Positions 24,833 through 40,767 of a DNA stretch of 64,000 bases are shown here, piece by piece. The DNA lies in NCBI GenBank assembly GCA_013076295.1, contig RQOL01000374.1:1860001-1924000 (forward strand), in the 5' to 3' direction. Each line of letters begins with the position of its first letter. Position 1 is the stretch's first letter. Position numbers and translations under genes: made by a program. The notes beneath the pieces were generated by a model. The model did no database searches, was not told where the DNA came from, and saw nothing but the letters and a program-made list of their open reading frames with translations. The stretch is from Sanderia malayensis. Its lineage: Eukaryota; Cnidaria; Scyphozoa; Semaeostomeae; Pelagiidae.

Positions 24833-26024
24833 GGTCAGCATGAAATCCCACTCTTTGCAACCAGGTCATGTGACTTTAATTGAGCGACTGCCTTTGAGCG
24901 GACAGAGTGGTAGGTGTTTTACTCATTCTCATCCGTGGCACACAATCCGCGGAGTCTGCGGTAACTTTACCTTAACAATGGCAAATAAAGCACCCACTAC
25001 AACTTAATGATATGGTAACTGCCTCTACTTCAACACATTTGCAAACAAGTCTCATTAGCTGTAAGTATTATTTAGTATAGAGATTTTAGTCATATAAATT
25101 TGTAAAGGACTGGATCATTAAGTCAGATGTTCTTGGTCAGATCACGTAGTTAGTTAGCCAAATTTAGGCCAAATTTTAATGTTGATTAGCCAGTGATAAG
25201 ATATGGTTCGAATAACTTATGTGTTGTGAACTGTAAATATTTATTCACCTATCGTCTATAAGTTGAATTTTTGAGTGAAATCCACTGGTGTGGCTAATTT
25301 CAATATTGCTTGTCACTTTGCACTGGTTGCTGCATTCTTCACAGATCCCTTTGTTTTCACCTGGTATGCTCTTGATGGTTACTTTATGCAAGTTTACACA
25401 GGATTTGTGATATGAACTGAGCAGAGAGTGCAGTCTTCGATATCAAATACATCATCAGAATCTAATGGCATCCGACAGCCACAGTGAACTCTGAATGATG
25501 ACAAAGTCCCCAGGTTTGGCGATCTTTCCTTTGTTGTTGATGGAAACAATGTTAAGTTACCTTCAATAAGGCATTTTTTCAGATGTGGCCTCATTTTTGC
25601 AATGTCCAGGTGGAAGCATCTTCGATCTAAGCCACTACACATCATTGTTGCAAATGCAATAGCAAAGAGGCCGCAGCTGCTTGCATCATCTTGCTTTTCA
25701 ACATCTTCAAACTTGACGAATACCTCAGGCCTAAGAGAGTGAATAAGTAAAGCAACAATACCTTGCATTTCAAATGATAAACTTGTTCCTCCCAAACTAT
25801 CCATAATGTGTACATGAGAGCTCATCTTTAAGCCAATATTCGTCAATAATATCCAATTGTTGTTGTTTTTATTTGCAATTTAAAGGAACTCTCCATTTTC
25901 AATATTGAATTGGAACCTTGCCTGAAGAAGAGTATCTTGAAAGCCTGCAATATGTGGGAACTGCTTTGTTAGGAGAATTTGTGCAGCATTAATTAGCTTG
26001 TCATTCAACCACATATCTTTGAAT
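24833..26024 (-). mobile_element. Left end of MULE-like element, cut by gap (A)
   Basis: Same sequence as 45979-47173. The terminal repeat starts GGTCAGCATGAAATCCCAC at 24833 and is preceded by GGATTTTTT, the proposed 9-bp target duplication. Sequence stops at the N gap inside the Ulp1 domain. Between the terminal repeat and the gene (about 24970-25250) nothing else is recognised. Confidence 0.6.
25394..25860 (-). pseudogene. Ulp1-PHD exon, copy A (truncated)
   Basis: C-terminal half of the Ulp1-like protease (HVHIMDSLGG, KQDDASSCGLFAIAFA), then the start of a PHD finger (HCGCRMPLDS, DCTLCSV). Compared with copy B one A is missing in the run near 25412, which shifts the frame in the PHD finger, so this copy ends early. 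A one-base homopolymer difference at a contig end is probably a sequencing error. The N-terminal half continues to the gap at 26025. Confidence 0.8.
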
Positions 26025-26124
26025 NNNNNNNNNNNNNNNNNNNNNNNNNNNNNNNNNNNNNNNNNNNNNNNNNNNNNNNNNNNNNNNNNNNNNNNNNNNN
26101 NNNNNNNNNNNNNNNNNNNNNNNN
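26025..26124. other. Assembly gap, 100 N
   Basis: Second 100-N scaffold gap. The sequence to its right begins mid-array at the position matching 5525, and the sequence to its left ends at the position matching 47173. Confidence 0.99.
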
Positions 26125-29100
26125 TACCCTACAATACATACCTTACATAACATACCCTACTATACATACCCTACAATACATACCTTACAATACATACCCT
26201 ACAATACCTACCCTACAATACATACCCTACAATACATACCCTGCAATACATACCTATAATACATACCCTACAATACATACCCTACGATACATACCTTATA
26301 ATACATACCCTACAATACATACCTTACAATACATACCCTACAATACATACCCTACAATACATACCCTACATTATATACCCTACGATACATACCCTACGAT
26401 ACATACCCTACAATACATACCCTACAATACATACCCTACGATACATACCTTATAATACATACCCTACAATACATACCTACAATACATACCCTACAATACA
26501 TACCCTACAATACATACCCTACATTACATACCCTACGATACATACCCTACGATACATACCCTACGATACATACCCTACAATACATACCTTATAATACATA
26601 CCCTACAATACATACCTTACAATACATACCCTACAATACATACACTACAATACATACCCTACATTACTTACCCTACGATACATACCCTACGATACATACC
26701 CTACGATAACATACCCTACGATACATACCCTACGATACATACCCTACCATAACATACCCTACCGATACATACCCTACAATACATACCCTACAATAAATAC
26801 CTTACAATACATACCCTACTATACATACCCTACAATACATACCTTACAATACATACCCTACAATACATACCCTACAATACATACCCTACATTACATACCC
26901 TACGATATATACCCTACGATACATACCCTACGATACATACCCTACAATACATACCTTATAATACATACCCTACAATACATACCTTACAATACATACCCTA
27001 CAATACATACACTACAATACATACCCTACATTACTTACCCTACGATACATACCCTACGATACATACCCTACGATACATACCCTACGATACATACCCTACG
27101 ATACATACCCTACAATACATACCCTACAATAAATACCTTACAATACATACCCTACAATAAATACCCTACAATAAATACCCTACAATACATACCTTACATA
27201 ACATACCCTTCTATACATACCCTACAATACATACCTTACAATACATACCCTACAATACATACCCTACAATACATACCCTACAATACATACCCTACAATAC
27301 ATACCCTACGATACATACCCTACGATACATACCCTACGATACATACCCTACAATAAAATACCCTACAATACATACCCTACAATACAAACCCTACAATACA
27401 TACTCTGCTATACATAACCTACAATACATAACCTACGATACATACCCTACAATACATACCCTACAATACATACCCTACAATACAAACCCTACAACACATA
27501 CCCTACAATACATACCCTACAATACATACCCTACGATACATACCCTACGATACATACCCTACGATACATACCCTACAATAAATACCCTACAATACATACC
27601 CTACAATAAATACCCTACAATACATATCCTACAATACATACCCAACATACATACCCTACAATACATACCCTACAATACATACCCTACGATACATACCCCA
27701 CAATGCATACCCTACAATAAATACCCTACAATACATACCCTACATACATACCCTACAATACATACCCTACAATACATACCCTACAACACATACCCTACAA
27801 TACTTACCCTACAATACATACCCTACAATGAATACCTTACAATACAAACCCTACAATAAAAACCCTACAATAAATACCCTACAATACATACCTTACATAA
27901 CATACCCTACTATACATACCCTACAATACATACCTTACAATACATACCCTACAATACCTACCCTACAATACATACCCTACAATACATACCCTACAATACA
28001 TACCCTACGATACATACCCTAGGATACATACCCTACGATACATACCCCACAATAAATACCCTACAATACATACCCTACAATACAAACCCTACAACACATA
28101 CCCTACAATACATACCCTACAATACATACCCTACAATGAATACCTTACAATACATACCCTACAATAAATAGCCTACAATAAATACCCTACAATACATACC
28201 CTACATACATACCCTACAATACATACCCTACAATACATACCCTACAATACATACCCTACGATACATACCCTACAATACATACCCTACGATACATACCCTA
28301 CAATAAATACCCTACAATACATACCCTACAATACATACCCTACAATACATACCCTACAATGAATACCATACAATACATACCCTACGATACATACCCTACA
28401 ATAAATACCCTACAATACATACCCTACAATAAATACCCTACAATACATACCCTACAATACATACCCTACATACATACCCTACAATACTTACCCTACAACA
28501 CATACCGTACGATACATACCCCTCAATGCACACCCTACAATAAATACCCTACAATACATACCCTACATACATACCCTACAATACATACCCTACAATACAT
28601 ACCCTACAATACATACCCTACGATACATACCCTACAATACATACCCTACGATACATACCCTACAATAAATACCCTACAATACATACCCTACAATACATAC
28701 CCTACAATACATACCCTACAATGAATACCATACAATACATACCCTACAATAAATACCCGACAATAAATACCCTACAATACATACCCTACATACATACCCT
28801 ACAATACATACCCTACGATACATACCCCACAATAAATACCCTACAATACATACCCTACAATACAAACCCTACAACACATACCCTACAATACATACCCTAC
28901 AATACATACCCTACAATGAATACCTTAAAATACATACCCTACAATAAATAGCCTACAATAAATACCCTACAATACATACCCTACATACATACCCTACAAT
29001 ACGTACCCTACAATACATACCCTACGATACATACCCTACAATACATACCCTACGATACATACCCTACAATAAATACCCTACAATACATACCCTACAATAA

Positions 29101-32100
29101 ATACCCTACAATACATACCCTACAATACATACCCTACATACATACCCTACAATACTTACCCTACAACACATACCGTACGATACATACCCCTCAATGCACA
29201 CCCTACAATAAATACCCTACAATACATACCCTACATACATACCCTACAATACATACCCTACAACACATACCCTACAATACATACCCTACAATACATACCC
29301 TACAATAAATACCCGACAATAAATACCCTACAATACATACCCTACATACATACCCTACAATACATACCCTACAATACATACCCTACAATACATACCCTAC
29401 GATACATACCCTACAATACATACCCTACAATGAATACCTTACAATACATACCCTACAATAAATAGCCTACAATAAATACCCCACAATACATACCCTACAT
29501 ACATACCCTACAATACATACCCTACAATACATACCCTACGATACATACCCTACAATACATACCCTACGATACATACCCTACAATAAATACCCTACAATAC
29601 ATACCCTACAATAAATACCCTACAATACATACCCTACAATACAACCCTACATACATACCCTACAATACTTACCCTACAACACATACCGTACGATACATAC
29701 CCCTCAATGCACACCCTACAATAAATACCCTACAATACATACCCTACATACATACCCTACAATACATACCCTACAACACATACCCTACAATACATACCCT
29801 ACAATACATACCCTACAATAAATACCCGACAATAAATACCCTACATACATACCCTACAATACATACCCTAGAATACATACCCTACAATACATACCCTACG
29901 ATACATACCCTACAATACATACCCTACCATACATACCCTACAATACATACCCTACAATACATACCTATAAATACATACCCTACAATACATACCCTACAAT
30001 ACATACCCTACAATACATACCCTACAATACATACCCAACAATACATACCCTACAATACATACCCTACAATACATACCCTACAATACATACCTTACAATAC
30101 ATACCCTACAATACATACCCTGCAATATATACCTTACAATACATACCCTACAATGCATACCCTAGAATCCATACCCTACAATACATAACCTACATAACAT
30201 ACCCTACAATACATACCCTACAATACATACCCTACAATACATACCCTACAATGCATACCCTAGAATCCATACCCTATAATACATAACCTACATAACATAC
30301 GCTACAATACATACCCTACAATACATACCCTACAATACATACCCTACAATACATACCCTACAATGCATACCCTACAAGGCATACCCTACAATACATAACC
30401 TACATAACCTACCCTACAATACATACCCTACAATACATACCCTACAATACATACCCTACAATACATACCCTAAAATACATACCCTACAATGTATACCCTA
30501 CAATACATACCCTACAATACATAACCTACATAACATACCCTACAATACATACCCTTAAATACAAACCCTACAATACATACCCTACAATACATACCCAACA
30601 ATACATACCCTACAATAAATACCCTACAATACATACCCTACATACATACCCTACAATACATACCCTACAATACATACCCTACAATACATACCCTACGATA
30701 CATACCCTACAATACATACCCTACGATACATACCCTACAATAAATACCCTACAATACATACCCTACAATAAATACCCTACAATACATACCCTACAATACA
30801 TACCCTACATACATACCCTACAATACATACCCTACAATACATACCGTACGATACATACCCCTCAATGCATACCCTACAATAAATACCCTACAATACATAC
30901 CCTACATACATACCCTACAATACATACCCTACAACACATACCCCACAATACATACTCTACAATACATACCGTACGATACATACCCCTAAATGCATACCCT
31001 ACAATACATACCCTACGATACATACCCTACAATACATACCCTACAATACATACCCTACAATACATACCCTACAATACATACCTTACAATACATACCCTAC
31101 AATACATACCCTACAATATATACCTTACAATACATACCCTACAATACATACCCTACAATACATACCCTACAATACATACCCTACATAACATACCCTACAA
31201 TACATACCCTACAATACATACCCTACAATACATAACCTACAATGCATACCCTACAATCCATACCCTACAATACATAACCTACAAACATACCCTACAATAC
31301 ATACCCTACAATACATACCCTACAATACATACCCTACAATACATGCCCTACAATGCATACCCTACAATACATACCCTACAAAACATAACCTACATAACAT
31401 ACCCTACAATACATACCCTAAAATACAAACCCTACAAACATACCCTACAATACATACCAAAATACATACCCTACAATACATACCCTACAATACATACCCT
31501 ACAATACATACCTTACAATACATACCCTACATACATACCCTACAATACATACCCTACAATACATACCTTACAATACATACCCTACAATACATACCCCACA
31601 ACACATACCTACATAACATACCCTAAAATACATACCCTACAATACATACCCTACAATAAATACCTTACAATACATACCCTACAATAAAAACCCTACAATA
31701 AATACCTTACAATACATACCCTACAATACATACCCTACAATACATACCCTACAATACATACCCTACAATACATACCGTACAATACATACCGTACAATACA
31801 TACCCCACAATACATACCCTACAATAGATAACCTACATAACATACCCTACAATACATACCCTACAATACATACCCTACAATACATACCCTACAACACATG
31901 CCCTACAATACATACCCTACAATACATACCTTACAATACATACCCTACGATACATACCCTACAATACATACCCTACAATACATACCTTACAATACATACC
32001 CTACGATACATACCCCACAACACATACCCTACATAACATACCCTACATAACATACCCTACATAACATACCCTACAATACACACCCTACAATACATACCCT

Positions 32101-32998
32101 ACAATACATACCCTACAACACATACCCTACATAACATACCCTACAATACATACCCTACAATACATACCCTACAATACATACCCTACAATACATACCGTAC
32201 AATACATACCGACCAATATATACCCCACAAACATACCCTACAATACATAACCTACATAACATACCCTACAATACATACCCTACAATACATACCCTACAAT
32301 ACATACCCTACAACACATGCCCTACAATACATACCCTACAATACATACCCTACAATACATACCCTACAATACATACCCTACAATACATACCCTACAATAC
32401 ATACCCTACAAAACATACCCTACAATACATACCCTACAATACATACCCTACCACACATACCCTACATAACATACCCTACATAACATACCCTACAATACAT
32501 ACCCTACAATACATACCCTACAATAGATACCCTACAATACATACCCTACAATACATACCCTACATACATACCCTACAATACATGCCCTACAATACATACC
32601 CTACAATACATACCCTACATACATACTCTACAATACATACCCTACAATAAATACCATACAATACATACCCTACATACATACCCTACAATACATGCCCTAC
32701 AATAGATACCCTACAATACATACCCTACACTACATACCCTACATACATACCCTACAATACATGCCCTACAATACATACCCTACAATACATACCCTACAAT
32801 ACATACCCTACAATAGATACCCTACAATACATACCCTACAATACATACCCTACATACATACCCTACAATACATGCCCTACAATACATACCCTACAATACA
32901 TACCCTACATACATACTCTACAATACATACCCTACAATAAATACCATACAATACATACCCTACAATAAATACCCTACAATACATACCCTACAATACAT
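26125..32998. repeat. 14-bp minisatellite array, copy B
   Basis: Matches 5525-11872 block by block, with the same variant order, but is about 0.5 kb longer. The offset between copies is 20589 around 7239-8362 and 20950 near 10040, reaching 21124 after the array, so the extra units are concentrated between about 28960-30600 and 31700-32990. Confidence 0.97.
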
Positions 32999-34461
32999 AC
33001 TACGACGCAAAAATTTCTAAAGAAAGTAAAGTGGGAGGTCGGATCCTCCCCCCTGGCAATCGACCGCCCAGCGCCCACCCTGCCGCCCCCTGAAGGCCGA
33101 AGGTTGATAGCTTCAGTGTGAAGTTTGAAAAAAAAATTTGCCTTCAAAGATTTAATCAATCCTGGAAAATTTAAACTCAATCTGTAATAAAAAATATATC
33201 AAATTGTAGCTAAGAAAACAGCGAATCCGATAAAAATATTCACATTTCTTAACAGTGTTGTTTTGAATTTTAAGCGAGTATTTAGTGCAGCCCAAGACAA
33301 AAGCCGTGAAAAAATTTATTCATCAGCCAACTTTAAGAACACAAAAATTCCCCTAACTTGGTCAAAATTTGTCCATTTTAACTCAAATTACACCAACATG
33401 AAGGTGATACCTTGGCGAATAAGTATCGAAAGTAATTGGGTGCATATGAAATGCTTTTCGCAATTTTAGTTGTACATTTTTGAAGTCCAAGACATGATTT
33501 TGTTGATCAAAAATAGCCCTGAAATCAAACCCGTGAAAAAATTAGCATTTAAAACACGATTCACCAACTTTCAAATTAAATTAACGTGGCCAATTTTTGT
33601 CCTACACACCCCACGAAAATATCAACATGAAGCTAATAGCTTGGCGAACATTTATCGAAAGTACTTGGGTGAAAACAACAAAGTTTTCGCAGGTTAAAAA
33701 TTAATTTTCGCAAATGCAAAACACACGCGTGGTGCTTGAAAATTTCGTGTTTTTCAGCAAAATCCAAACTCGGCTAAAACTGTCCAAAAGCAGAGGAAAA
33801 TCAACAAAACAAAGAAAACAAAGCCATATAACTTTAGTTCTTGTGTAAATAAACAGTTATCGAAAGTTTAAATGGAGAAAATCGGCCCAGAACGACCCGA
33901 GAAAATCAAAAGTGTCTTCGTGTTTTGGTTAGGCCCTCGAGCCGAAAGAAAAACGTGAGGTTAAACAAAACAAACTCGTGCTATTTAAAGCAAAAAACAA
34001 TTGAATAAAAGAAACACCTTGAAATAATTGTCCACACATTGTCTCCACAGCTCTTGACAACAATTGACACGTCTTTACAATTGATTTCCGGCAGGTATTC
34101 ACGTTTAAACCCGAGCAACTTGCGGCCCGTTCAACTAAAAAAGCACGTGCTTCTCCTTGCTCGTTTTGCATCTCATTAACTCCGTCTTCGGAACTTTCTA
34201 GAAAGTCGGAACACAAAATGGGCCATAACTCCCGAACCGTTTGGAGTAGAAATTAGCCACATACTTTACTTTCATCAGCGCAATGCAGCGATCATTTTGA
34301 TACCAATTTGCACCCTTATTGACCCCCAGAAAAAAAGCCTTTGTGTTTACAACGAAATCCCTTTGATCCCATTGTTCGGTCGAACGTTGATTGTTCAAAA
34401 AACAATAGCCCATTGTTCACAGTCGGCGGGTCACGTGTCGACGTAGATTATATAATAGAGA
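26125..34461 (-). mobile_element. Helitron-like element 1, copy B (partial)
   Basis: Same as the element ending at 13336. Its 5' terminus is at 34461 and its core at 34461-32999; the array runs left to the N gap, so the 3' part is absent here. Confidence 0.5.
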
Positions 34462-37195
34462 CTAGGGGTCTTCACTCGCTTCGCTCGTTCGCCCCAGCCC
34501 GTCAAGTAAAAAAAGCTTGATCTGGAGCGCGCTGCATTCGCTCACGCACACATACATACATACATACATACATACCTACATACATGCATACATACATACA
34601 TGAGCCGGTTTCGGTCGCTTCGCTCCCTCCCCGGAGCCCGTCAAGTGAATAAAGCTTAATCTGGTTGGCGCGCTGCATTCGCTCACGCGCATGCCTATAC
34701 ATACATACATACATACATACATACATACATACATACATACATACCTACATACATACCTACATACATACATACATACATACATACATACTACATACATACC
34801 CTACAATACATACCCTACAATACATACCCTACAATACATACCCTACATAACATACCCTACTATACTTACCCTACAATACAAACCCTACAATACATACCCT
34901 ACAATACATACCCTGCAATACATACCCTACAATACAAACCCTACAATACATACCCTACAATACATACCCTACTATATACACCCTACAATACATACCCTAC
35001 AATACATACCCTACAATACATACCCTACAATACATACCCTACAATACATACCCTATGATACATACCCTACAATACATACAATACAATACATACCCTACAA
35101 TACATACCCTACAATACAAACCCTACAATACATACCCTACAATACATACCCTACAATACATACCCTACAATACATACCCTACTATATATACCCTACAATA
35201 CATACCCTACAATACATACCCTACAATGCATACCCTACATAACATACCCTACTATACTTACCCTACAATACAAACCCTACAATACATACCCTACAATATA
35301 TACCCTACAATACATACCCTACAATACATACCCTATGATACATACCCTACAATACATACAATACAATACATACCCTACAATACATACCCTACAATACAAA
35401 CCCTACAATACATACCCTACAATACATACCCTACAATACATACCCTACAATACATACCCTACTATATATACCCTACAATACATACCCTACAATACATACC
35501 CTACAATACATACCCTACAATGCATACCCTACATAACATACCCTACTATACTTACCCTACAATACAAACCCTACAATACATAACCTACAATATATACCCT
35601 ACAATACAAACCCTACAATACATACAATACAATACCTACCCTACAATACATACCCTACAATACATATCCTACATAACATACCCTACAATACATACCCTAC
35701 AATACATATCCTACATAACATACCCTACAATACATACCCTACTATACATACCCTACAATACATACCCTACAATACATACCCTACAATACATATTACGACG
35801 CAACATTTGTAAAGAAAGTAAAGGTGGGAGGTCGAATCTTCCCCCCTGCCAAGCGACCGCCCCGCGCCCACGCTGCCCCTGAAAGCTGTTTCTGAAAGTT
35901 GATAGCTTTAGTGTGAAGTTTGAAAAAAAAGGTGCTTTCAAAAATTTAATCCATCCTGGAAAATTTAAACTCAATCTGTAATAAAAATTATATCAAACTG
36001 TAGCTAAGGAAACAGTGAACACGTTGCAAATAGTCTCATCTCTTAAATAAGTAGTACTGAATTCTTAGAGACCATTTGGTGGAAGTGGTTTGAATGAAAT
36101 TTCGGAGCCGTGCAAAAAGCAAAACCTTTGAACACAGTTTAGCAAGTAAAAAAAGTATTTACCGTGGCAAATAGTGACCCAGTTGAACTCAAAAAACACC
36201 AACATGAAGGTAATATGTTGGGGAACAATTGTCGAAAGTGTTTTGGTAAAAAATAATCAATTGTGGCAGGCTGAAATTGAATTTTCGCAAATGCAAAAAC
36301 GACGTGTGTTGCATGAACAATTGCTCCTTCCCGAGTGAAAAGCAACTTTGTTGGAAATCGTAAAAAACAAAAAAAAAACAACACGTTATTTTAGTTGTGT
36401 TATCAGACAACACTTGTCAAAAATTTAAATGGGGAAAATCGTGCAAATAGGGCCGGAAAAATTCAAAACTTTGACCATGGCCTAAGCTTTGTTAGCATGC
36501 CGAAGCAACAATGGCGGTCGCCTGACAAAACGTAAACCTACAACTCTTTCATTCAAAAAACAAAACAAAGCTATCACCTGTGTTCTCTATTGTTTCCTGC
36601 AACTCTCCGGGGGTCTTTGAAACAATTAACAGCTCATTACAAAGAAAATTCAGCTGGTAAAACACTTTGAAAGGCGTCCACCTCACTTTTTGTGTACAAA
36701 ACAAAAACACGCGTCTTCTCCAAAAGTACCTGCTGTTCAACCCGAGGGCTAATTTGCATGATAACGAAAAACGCGTGACTTTTCACGTGAAGTTGCGAAA
36801 GAGCCAATCAAATTGCAGCAAAAGGCGAAACGCGTCACGTGAAGAGCGAACACTTTCTTCGAAATTGGAGTTCGCGACGCGAATTTGGAAGTTTCACCAG
36901 CGTAAACCGTCGTTTTTTCGTGATAGCACAATTAGTGGAGTAATTAATAGAATAACTCAAAAATTCTTTTAAAATAGGCTTCCAAAAATAGATAACTTTT
37001 GCCTGCTCCAGAAACGGAGCCTTTCCATGCAAGTGCCAACCTTCTGCGCCCCTATTGAAAAAAGCCTTATTGATCACCAAATCGCCGTTTCGTCCCATTG
37101 TTTTTGGGCGTTCGACCTATTGTTTCGGTTCGAATCTATTGTTTTGGCCAGAGTTTCGCCAGCGTCACGTGACATCGCAGAATAGTAATATTAGA
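34462..37195 (-). mobile_element. Helitron-like element 2, copy B
   Basis: Same as 13337-16069: minus-strand 5' end TCTAATATTACTATTC at 37195, 3' end CTAG at 34462, abutting element 1. Length 2734 versus 2733 bp. The difference from copy A is confined to a few indels. Confidence 0.6.
34794..35791. repeat. Minisatellite inside Helitron-like element 2, copy B
   Basis: Same 14-bp array and the same higher-order pattern as 13669-14665, almost equal in length. Preceded by (CATA)n tracts at about 34552-34600 and 34695-34793. Confidence 0.95.
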
Positions 37196-37281
37196 TATAT
37201 ATATATATATATATATATACAATGTAAACATCATATTACATTGATAAACAAACATGATAAAGATAAGTATCTTGTATTTTG

Positions 37282-37701
37282 TTAATAATGTTCATCAATT
37301 ATACCAAAAAACTCCTTAATGTTATCAAGTTCCTCGCAGTCTTTTCCTTCGATTGTCTCCAACTGTGTCATCTCCATCTCGAAACGAGCAGCAGCACTTG
37401 CATAAGCACTTCTCTCTCCATGATCGTCCAATATTGCATTAGCACTTCTCTCTCCACGATTGTCCAATATCAGCACGACCTCCCCACTCGCTTTAAGATC
37501 GCCCTTCAACACCTTGCGCATGTACTTGTAGTGGTCTTTGACTGCTTCATCCGGCCATTCTTTGTCAATGTCTGTTGTGCCCACCAAGGCTTTCCCCAAA
37601 CAGCCTCGTTCCACTGCATGAACCATGCAGAAAATATAATACGCCGTGGCACTTGTTTGTTTTTCGTGTACATAGAAGACCTCATCTGGCTTGTGTATCA
37701 A
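37282..37701 (-). CDS. Unrecognised 139-residue ORF, copy B
   Basis: Translation identical to the ORF at 16156-16575, with the internal ILDNRGERSANA / ILDDHGERSAYA repeat and the same upstream TATA-like site. Family unknown. No domain, signal peptide or membrane segment is evident. Confidence 0.4.
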   Translation of the reverse strand: MIHKPDEVFYVHEKQTSATAYYIFCMVHAVERGCLGKALVGTTDIDKEWPDEAVKDHYKYMRKVLKGDLKASGEVVLILDNRGERSANAILDDHGERSAYASAAARFEMEMTQLETIEGKDCEELDNIKEFFGIIDEHY

Positions 37702-37761
37702 TCAACCAACCGCACACACGATGGCAGAGACGACAAATCAAACCCAACCGAATCAAATCTC

Positions 37762-37769
37762 TTTATATA
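37762..37769 (-). promoter_or_regulatory. TATA-box-like site upstream of the 139-aa ORF (B)
   Basis: TATATAAA on the minus strand, same position relative to the ATG as in copy A. Confidence 0.35.
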
Positions 37770-37829
37770 ATAGTGCACGCAAACAAAGACAAACAATAGC
37801 AGAAAACCGATGGACTCTAGACAATACCG

Positions 37830-39028
37830 GAAAACCTCGCACACACAACTAGCAAAAACCCTAGACAACAACGGAAAACCCTAAACAATAGCGAAACCCC
37901 CTGAAGCTTTGTGTAAAATGGTCCTTTATCAGAATGCTGTGTCTATTTGACCAGCAGCCGGTCGGGCATGTCCAAAATCTAAATGACGGGCAGTCAATAT
38001 TACGCATGCGCAACGAATTTGCTGAAGCTGTCTTACTGTCGTCATGTCGTATTTCGCAATGGCGGACAATGGTAGCCACTGCTTCAATGAAAAGAGTACA
38101 TAGCAATGCTTTCCCGGACTCCGTGGACATAGAAATGTTAAACAAAAAGTTAAAATATGAAACAACATTTAAATATTATATTGTTGACAGCACTGCATAA
38201 GGGGGGGGGGTAAGGGAACAGTGCCTTAGGGCCTCACCCTGAGTGGGGCCTCTTAAAATTTTAGGTTGTGCTTTCAATAGGTACATTGTGTTTCCTAGAT
38301 TCAGGGGGGCTCATAAAGCTTTTTATGAACCCTTTGCCCCAGGGCCTCCAAAATCTCTCTGCGGCCTTGGTTGCCAGGACAAAGCTAGACAAAGGGGCCT
38401 GAATACAGAATACAGAACCATTTTCTGAAAATTTGCCAATACATTAGAGTTTTACATAAGACATCATGTTTAACTGAGACACTCAATTTTTGAGGAAACA
38501 GTGGATTCAACAACAGTCTGTTGTTTTAAAACAACAAGTTAGAGTCTAAAAAGTGATTTCTTATATGTGAGACTACGGTAATAGCAGAACAATTTACAAT
38601 TAATGCGGTAGAGCACCCATATCTGCCCAAAATATAGTAAGGGCAAATATTAACAAAAACAAATTAATTACACAATATGGTATTCTGACCAAATGAACAC
38701 AGATGAAATGAAGACAGACGTGCTGAGAATAATACAAAATTAATTATAGCATAAACTTTAAATCAACTGACCGAAAAGGCTGGAAAGGGGAGAATTTCAC
38801 TGTAATTGTTTTGAGGCTCAAAATGATCGATATCCTAAAGCCCACACGCACCTATCAGTAAGTTATATCCAATTTAACTCATAGAGATTTTTAGCATTGA
38901 GGTACTGTTTATCTAGAGACTCTTCCACACACGAAAAAGAAAACAAGCAAGAGTTACATGACCGGTAGTTACATTCTTGAGGCCAGGAACATATACTGCT
39001 ACGTGTGGAATGCCCCATTGAAGCATCA
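37830..39028. other. Gene-poor stretch, copy B
   Basis: Counterpart of 16700-17900; no supported gene. Differs from copy A mainly in G, T and A run lengths. Confidence 0.5.
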
Positions 39029-39188
39029 GCATAGGGGCACTTAAAATTTGGGGGATTCCCGATAAAAACCCATTGTTTACTAATCTTTTTGCCCAGCTGA
39101 GGGCAAAATTTTGCTCGAATGGGCCTCATTTTTGAAACATTTTCCAAAGTTGGAGGGGCTGACGCCCCCCTGTCTCCCACGCCTATGC
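39029..39188. mobile_element. MITE-like repeat, copy B
   Basis: Counterpart of 17901-18060, with the same short inverted ends (GCATAGG / CCTATGC). Confidence 0.35.
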
Positions 39189-39579
39189 ATTAAAGGCTAT
39201 TTAGAGAGAACAAAAAGTCCCCATTAAACAATCGATCAATTTTTTGATTCTAATAGGGTAGCCACAAGGCAGAGTTCTGCTACATGTGAAAAGAGGTTGG
39301 ACAGGGTTTTTTCGGATGTCGGTTTTCGCGATTTTTTCACTCGGATTTTCAGATATTGTATATCTTTTGATTAGATTTTCAGATTTTATACCCTCTGGCG
39401 GAATTGGATTTTGATGAAAATGTTTGCCCTATTTCGGAAAATCAGCTAAAATGTGTCGAATTTTCGGATTTCACCTTTTTATATAACGGATTTTAGCCAA
39501 GTCTTTGGATGGATTTTTGGTTTAGTTAAATTTCTGGTCGGATTTTTGCATACTGTTACCCTCCCGTGGCCACCTCTGA

Positions 39580-39712
39580 AAAGCCTAAAGGCGACTATTC
39601 CTACAAACAATAAACTACATATGAAAGCCTGAAGGCGACTATTCCTACAGTTTAATAACCTATGCACAAAAGCCCAAAGGCAACTATTCCCACAAATAAT
39701 AAACTTCTACTA
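39580..39712. repeat. 44-bp tandem repeat, three units, copy B
   Basis: Counterpart of 18451-18583. Confidence 0.75.
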
Positions 39713-40767
39713 GTATATGTACCGGTTGAGTCAAAAATGTAGAACATTTGCTTACATTTTATAAAGATGATATGAATTTTCTAAATATTGTTCAATAGAA
39801 CACAGTTTTGTTTGAAAGGGACTGAACGATTTGAAGAATTGTTTTTCGTGAAAATCGGTCCTTTCCGTTTTGAAGTTACAAGGAATGTTGTGGGACTGGG
39901 TGTTTTCTGGAATGTTTTCAAAACTCATACCTTATATATATGGGGAGCGGCAATAAAAACGTGACAAGTGTGAATGGGCCTATAAACACCCCTTCCACAA
40001 AATACTTTGAAACTACAAAGCCAAACATAAAATCAGCAAACATCTAACGTTTGTTCTGCCTCTACGTGATGTATGTTGACAAAATCTTTGTCTTTTATAA
40101 TATCCGGAATTTTATGGACGTTTCTTTGAATCTGTTCATCATTGGTGAATGTGCTGTCAAGAGCTTTCTTTGCAACTGATGGGCTTACAAAGCAAATTCC
40201 AGACTTCATTGTGGGCCAGTGGAGGAATTGCTGGTGATGTTGTACTGTGGGCTAGGCCATGATTCGCAAGGATAGCTTTTCCCTTTTCCGTTGACCATAA
40301 CTTTGCAAATGGGATAATCCCTTTGCTGGATTTTACCTAGAAATGAAAAAAGAAAGAATGTTAAATTGGCAGAAAGGAAGAGTCAGAGTGGCAAAAAGAG
40401 ACAAATTCTCACAAAAAATAAAGAGAAAAATCCAAAACAAATAAGCGTCAAGATGAAACAAAAACAAGACTATGTGACCGATAAACTACACTAAAATTTC
40501 ATCTTGCCTTTTCCTACTGCTTTTGCGTCTAAGTACAGTCAAACTCGCGTAAGTCGGACTTGCATATGTTGGATATTTTTAATTCATACAAAAATACATG
40601 GCATTTGGTATGTGCATGGCCCCAGTCCATTTGATATAAGTACTATTAATTTTATTTACATAACTCGCATGTTAAAGATCGAATATTTGCCCAATTAGGA
40701 GGTTTTATTGAGGCTAGTTGTGAAAATAGCATCCCTTAGTCATTTTTTATTTAATGGCCCTTCTAAC

